In this document: piece by piece, positions 6,091-8,292 of the stretch
Layout of the letters: each line of letters begins with the position of its first letter
Position numbering within the stretch: the first letter of the stretch is position 1
Source of the DNA: Lachnospiraceae bacterium
GTDB taxonomy: Bacteria > Bacillota > Clostridia > Lachnospirales > Lachnospiraceae
DNA length: 8,292 bases
NCBI GenBank assembly: GCA_020860745.1
Contig: JAJBTR010000224.1
Span: 1 to 8,292 of the forward strand
Reading direction: 5' to 3'
Position numbers and translations under genes: made by a program
Notes under the pieces: generated by a model
What the model saw: only the letters and a program-made list of their open reading frames with translations
Databases searched by the model: none
What the model was told of the DNA's origin: nothing

Positions 6091-7926
6091 ATGTTTGATG
6101 GGATGAAAAAGAAGAAATATATTCCGATTCCGAACCGGGAAAAGGAGCCGGAGAAATCGGAGGATAGTTCCAAAGGGTATGAAGAAGCCGTTGCGCGGGA
6201 ACAGAACAAAGAGCGACCCTGCAAAAAATGCGGAGCCGCTATTTTAGGGCGAGACGTTAAGGCAAATTACTACATCTGCCCCTACTGCGGAGGATATTAC
6301 CGCGTCCACGCATACCGGCGGATTGAGATGCTGATCGACAAAGGCACTTTTGAAGAGTGGAACCGCGAGATGCCGATCGTCGACCCTCTGGATTTTCCGG
6401 ATTATGAGCATAAAGTGGAGGAAACCCGGCAAAAGACAAATCTGAACGAAGCGGTCGTTACCGGTCGCGGAAAAATTTTCGGCCACGACACGGTGATCGC
6501 TGTATGTGACTGCCGCTACATGATGAGCAGTATGGGTCACAATATGGGTGAGAAAATTGCTCTCGCTGTGGAACGGGCGACGAAAGAACGTCTGCCGGTC
6601 ATTATTTTTGCCGCTTCCGGCGGAGCCCGCATGCAGGAGGGAATGATCTCCCTGATGCAGATGGCGAAAACCTCCGCAGCGCTGAAGCGACACTCCAAAG
6701 CAGGTCTGCTCTATATCAGCTTTCTGACGGAACCGACCACCGGCGGTGTGACAGCCAGCTTTGCCATGCTGGGAGATATCATTCTCGCTGAGCCGGGCAC
6801 TTTGATTGGTTTTGCCGGTCCCCGTGTCATTGAGCAGACTATCGGACAGAAGCTGCCGGAGGGCTTCCAGCGTGCGGAATTCCAGCAGGAGCACGGATTT
6901 GTGGATCGCATCGTGGAGCGGAAAGATCAGAAAGAACTGTTGGGAAATATTCTGCGTCTGCACAGCCAGGAACACAGCTGGCAGAAGTGGACCGAAGCCG
7001 GTATTACGCGGCCGGATGTGACGGAAATGTTTGCGGAAGCCGCGTCCACTCTGAACCCGGCGGAGGAAGAGAAACCGAAAAGCCGCAGGGCGCCTTTCTC
7101 CGGTCTGATGCGGCAGAAGACATTAAACAAGATTACCCGGCGTCATCAGGAACCCTGGGACGTAGTGCACCAGTCCAGGAAGGTGGGTCGGCCGACTTCT
7201 CTGAATTATGTCGAAACACTTTTTGACGATTTTCAGGAATTCCACGGCGACCGGTATTTCGGGGACGATGAGGCGGTTGTCGGGGGAATCGCTTCCTACC
7301 ATGGAATGCCTGTGACTGTGATCGGGCAGGAGCGCGGCCGTGATTCCCAGGACAGCATCAGGCGCAAGTTCGGCATGTCCTCTCCCGAGGGATACCGGAA
7401 AGCGCTGCGCCTTATGAAGCAGGCGGAGAAGTTTAACCGTCCGATCATCTGTTTTGTGGACACGCCCGGCGCGTATCCCGGTATGGAAGCGGAGGAACGC
7501 GGACAGGGTGAGGCCATCGCACGCAACCTTTTTGAAATGTCTGACCTTAAAGTGCCGGTGCTGAGCATCATCATCGGTCAGGGCGGCAGTGGCGGCGCGC
7601 TCGCGCTGGCAGTCGCCAACGAAGTGTGGATGATGGAGAACGCTACATCCTCCATTCTCTCACCGGAAGGCTTTGCTTCTATTTTATGGAAGGATTCCAA
7701 AAAAGCGGATGAGGCGGCAAAAGTGATGAAGATCACAGCGGAGGATCTGTACAAGCTGGGCACCATCGAGCGGATTATTGTGGAGGATGAGCCGGCCACT
7801 GCCCAGACGCTCCCGCAGATCTGTGAGATTATTGACCGGCATATGAGGAACTTCTTTGCGGCCTGCAAGGATAAAACGCCGGAGCAGCTTGCAAATCAGC
7901 GGTATGAGCGCTTCCGGAATTGTTAA
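6091..7926 (+). CDS. accDA: Fused acetyl-CoA carboxylase carboxyltransferase, beta (AccD) + alpha (AccA)
   Basis: Transfers the carboxyl group from carboxybiotin on AccB to acetyl-CoA, giving malonyl-CoA, the committed step of fatty acid synthesis; cytoplasmic. The 611-residue protein joins two normally separate subunits. The AccD half (about 30-310) has a zinc ribbon with C44, C47, C63 and C66, the oxyanion-hole segment ASGGARMQEGM (175-185) and EPTTGGVTASF (214-224). After a charged linker (about 311-338), the AccA half starts near 340 and contains GDRYFGDD, FVDTPGAYPG and GQGGSGGALAL (496-506). The length is close to AccD plus AccA, so neither half is truncated. The ATG at 6091 follows GGAGGT (6075-6080) by 10 nt; the ATG at 6103 is a possible alternative. 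accB and accC are not adjacent. It has its own promoter and a FabT-like operator. No convincing terminator follows the stop. Confidence 0.95.
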   Translation: MFDGMKKKKYIPIPNREKEPEKSEDSSKGYEEAVAREQNKERPCKKCGAAILGRDVKANYYICPYCGGYYRVHAYRRIEMLIDKGTFEEWNREMPIVDPLDFPDYEHKVEETRQKTNLNEAVVTGRGKIFGHDTVIAVCDCRYMMSSMGHNMGEKIALAVERATKERLPVIIFAASGGARMQEGMISLMQMAKTSAALKRHSKAGLLYISFLTEPTTGGVTASFAMLGDIILAEPGTLIGFAGPRVIEQTIGQKLPEGFQRAEFQQEHGFVDRIVERKDQKELLGNILRLHSQEHSWQKWTEAGITRPDVTEMFAEAASTLNPAEEEKPKSRRAPFSGLMRQKTLNKITRRHQEPWDVVHQSRKVGRPTSLNYVETLFDDFQEFHGDRYFGDDEAVVGGIASYHGMPVTVIGQERGRDSQDSIRRKFGMSSPEGYRKALRLMKQAEKFNRPIICFVDTPGAYPGMEAEERGQGEAIARNLFEMSDLKVPVLSIIIGQGGSGGALALAVANEVWMMENATSSILSPEGFASILWKDSKKADEAAKVMKITAEDLYKLGTIERIIVEDEPATAQTLPQICEIIDRHMRNFFAACKDKTPEQLANQRYERFRNC

Positions 7927-8026
7927 TTTGGCAAAAATTATATAAACAGATTATTAAAATTCTATAAAAAACAAGGGTGAATATCCTATTACTTTAATCG
8001 GATTTTATGAAAATTTACGAAAATAT

Positions 8027-8046
8027 ATTTTGCACGATAGCAAAAT
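8027..8046. repeat. 7-bp inverted repeat upstream of the transporter promoter
   Basis: ATTTTGC (8027-8033) and GCAAAAT (8040-8046) are exact complements around ACGATA. The centre is about 40 bp upstream of the -35 of the next gene, a plausible activator site. A short T-run comes only ten bases later (8058-8064), so it is a poor terminator for accDA. The function is unproven and the region is very AT-rich. Confidence 0.3.
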
Positions 8047-8076
8047 GTAGAAAATGATTTTTTTAGCGGTGACTGG

Positions 8077-8106
8077 TTGATAACTTTGAAAAAATTATTG
8101 TATAAT
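8077..8106 (+). promoter_or_regulatory. Sigma-A promoter of the AtoE-family gene
   Basis: TTGATA (8077-8082, five of six matches) and a perfect TATAAT (8101-8106) are 18 bases apart. Transcription should start near 8113, leaving a leader of about 30 nt with AGGAG at 8130-8134. A second -35-like TTGAAA at 8086-8091 is only 9 bases from the -10 and can be ignored. This makes the transporter a unit separate from accDA. Confidence 0.75.
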
Positions 8107-8142
8107 GAACGGGAATAGGAATTAAAGAAAGGAGATTAACCT

Positions 8143-8292
8143 ATGAAAAAACTGACTAAGGGCTGTGTTAAGCTGGTCGAGCGCTTTCTGCCTGATGCAT
8201 TTGTGTTTTGTATCATCTTAACCATAGTCGTATTCATCGCAGTAATGCCGGTAACCGGCATGAACCCGATTCAGGTTGCGGCGGCCTGGGGC
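8143..8292 (+). CDS. atoE: AtoE-family short-chain fatty acid transporter, N-terminal part
   Basis: Only the first 50 codons are present and the frame is open to the window end. The ATG is preceded by AGGAG (8130-8134) with an 8-base gap. The peptide begins MKKLTKGCVKLVERFLPDAF, then a hydrophobic membrane segment (about 19-36, FVFCIILTIVVFIAV), then TGMNPIQVAAAWG. The RFLPD motif, the first helix and the following NPIQ...WG resemble AtoE, the inner-membrane carrier for short-chain fatty acids such as butyrate or acetoacetate. Family members run to roughly 440 residues, so nearly 90 per cent lies outside the window. The substrate cannot be judged from this part. Its place after acetyl-CoA carboxylase suggests acyl metabolism, but it has its own promoter. 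Confidence 0.75.
   Translation, partial: MKKLTKGCVKLVERFLPDAFVFCIILTIVVFIAVMPVTGMNPIQVAAAWG

Noticed and set aside
6244..6975. Antisense open frame (243 codons) within accDA
   Set aside because: It covers the conserved AccD half and shows no recognisable domain or start signal.
7927..8076. Terminator expected after accDA
   Set aside because: The stretch is AT-rich but holds no GC-containing stem followed directly by a T-run, so none was annotated.

Overview
The window reads as a chromosomal segment of a gut-type, Gram-positive, low-to-mid-GC anaerobe, most likely a Lachnospiraceae-like Clostridia member. This is inferred from strong AGGAGG ribosome sites, TTGACA/TATAAT-type promoters, a tRNA without an encoded CCA end, a fused beta/alpha acetyl-CoA carboxylase carboxyltransferase, a FabT-like operator, and intracellular glycosidases without signal peptides. 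No species can be named from the sequence alone.

Layout. Positions 32-103 hold a tRNA-Asn (anticodon GTT), followed at once by a strong intrinsic terminator. Positions 145-420 are a non-coding leader with a candidate promoter, two dyad-symmetric sites around its start, and a long imperfect stem-loop (315-380) just before the first gene. All protein genes are on the + strand. First comes a glycan-catabolic cluster: a family GH3 glycosidase with the NagZ/YbbD-type Asp-His dyad (421-2130), a metallo-beta-lactamase-fold hydrolase (2303-3157), and a GH78 alpha-L-rhamnosidase (3159-5891). The last two are tightly coupled: the rhamnosidase most likely starts at a GTG one base after the hydrolase stop. 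A 12-bp perfect inverted repeat lies after the cluster.

The second part concerns acyl metabolism. A clear promoter followed by a FabT-like TTTGA-ATA-TCAAA site precedes a single 611-codon gene encoding fused AccD and AccA (6091-7926), which makes malonyl-CoA for fatty acid synthesis. After about 216 bp with its own promoter comes the start of an AtoE-family short-chain fatty acid transporter (8143 onward), cut by the window end.

How the genes fit together. The three cluster enzymes look cytoplasmic, so they probably act on imported rhamnose-containing oligosaccharides or plant glycosides. The rhamnosidase would remove terminal L-rhamnose, the GH3 enzyme would remove a beta-linked sugar, and the MBL-fold hydrolase would open an ester, lactone or thioester of unknown identity. 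No transporter or sugar regulator for the cluster lies in the window. The carboxylase and the transporter are separate transcription units. I saw no integrase, transposase, CRISPR array or duplicated att site. The least explained signals are the structured leader at 315-380, the dyad sites at 256-290, and the isolated, apparently FabT-controlled accDA.
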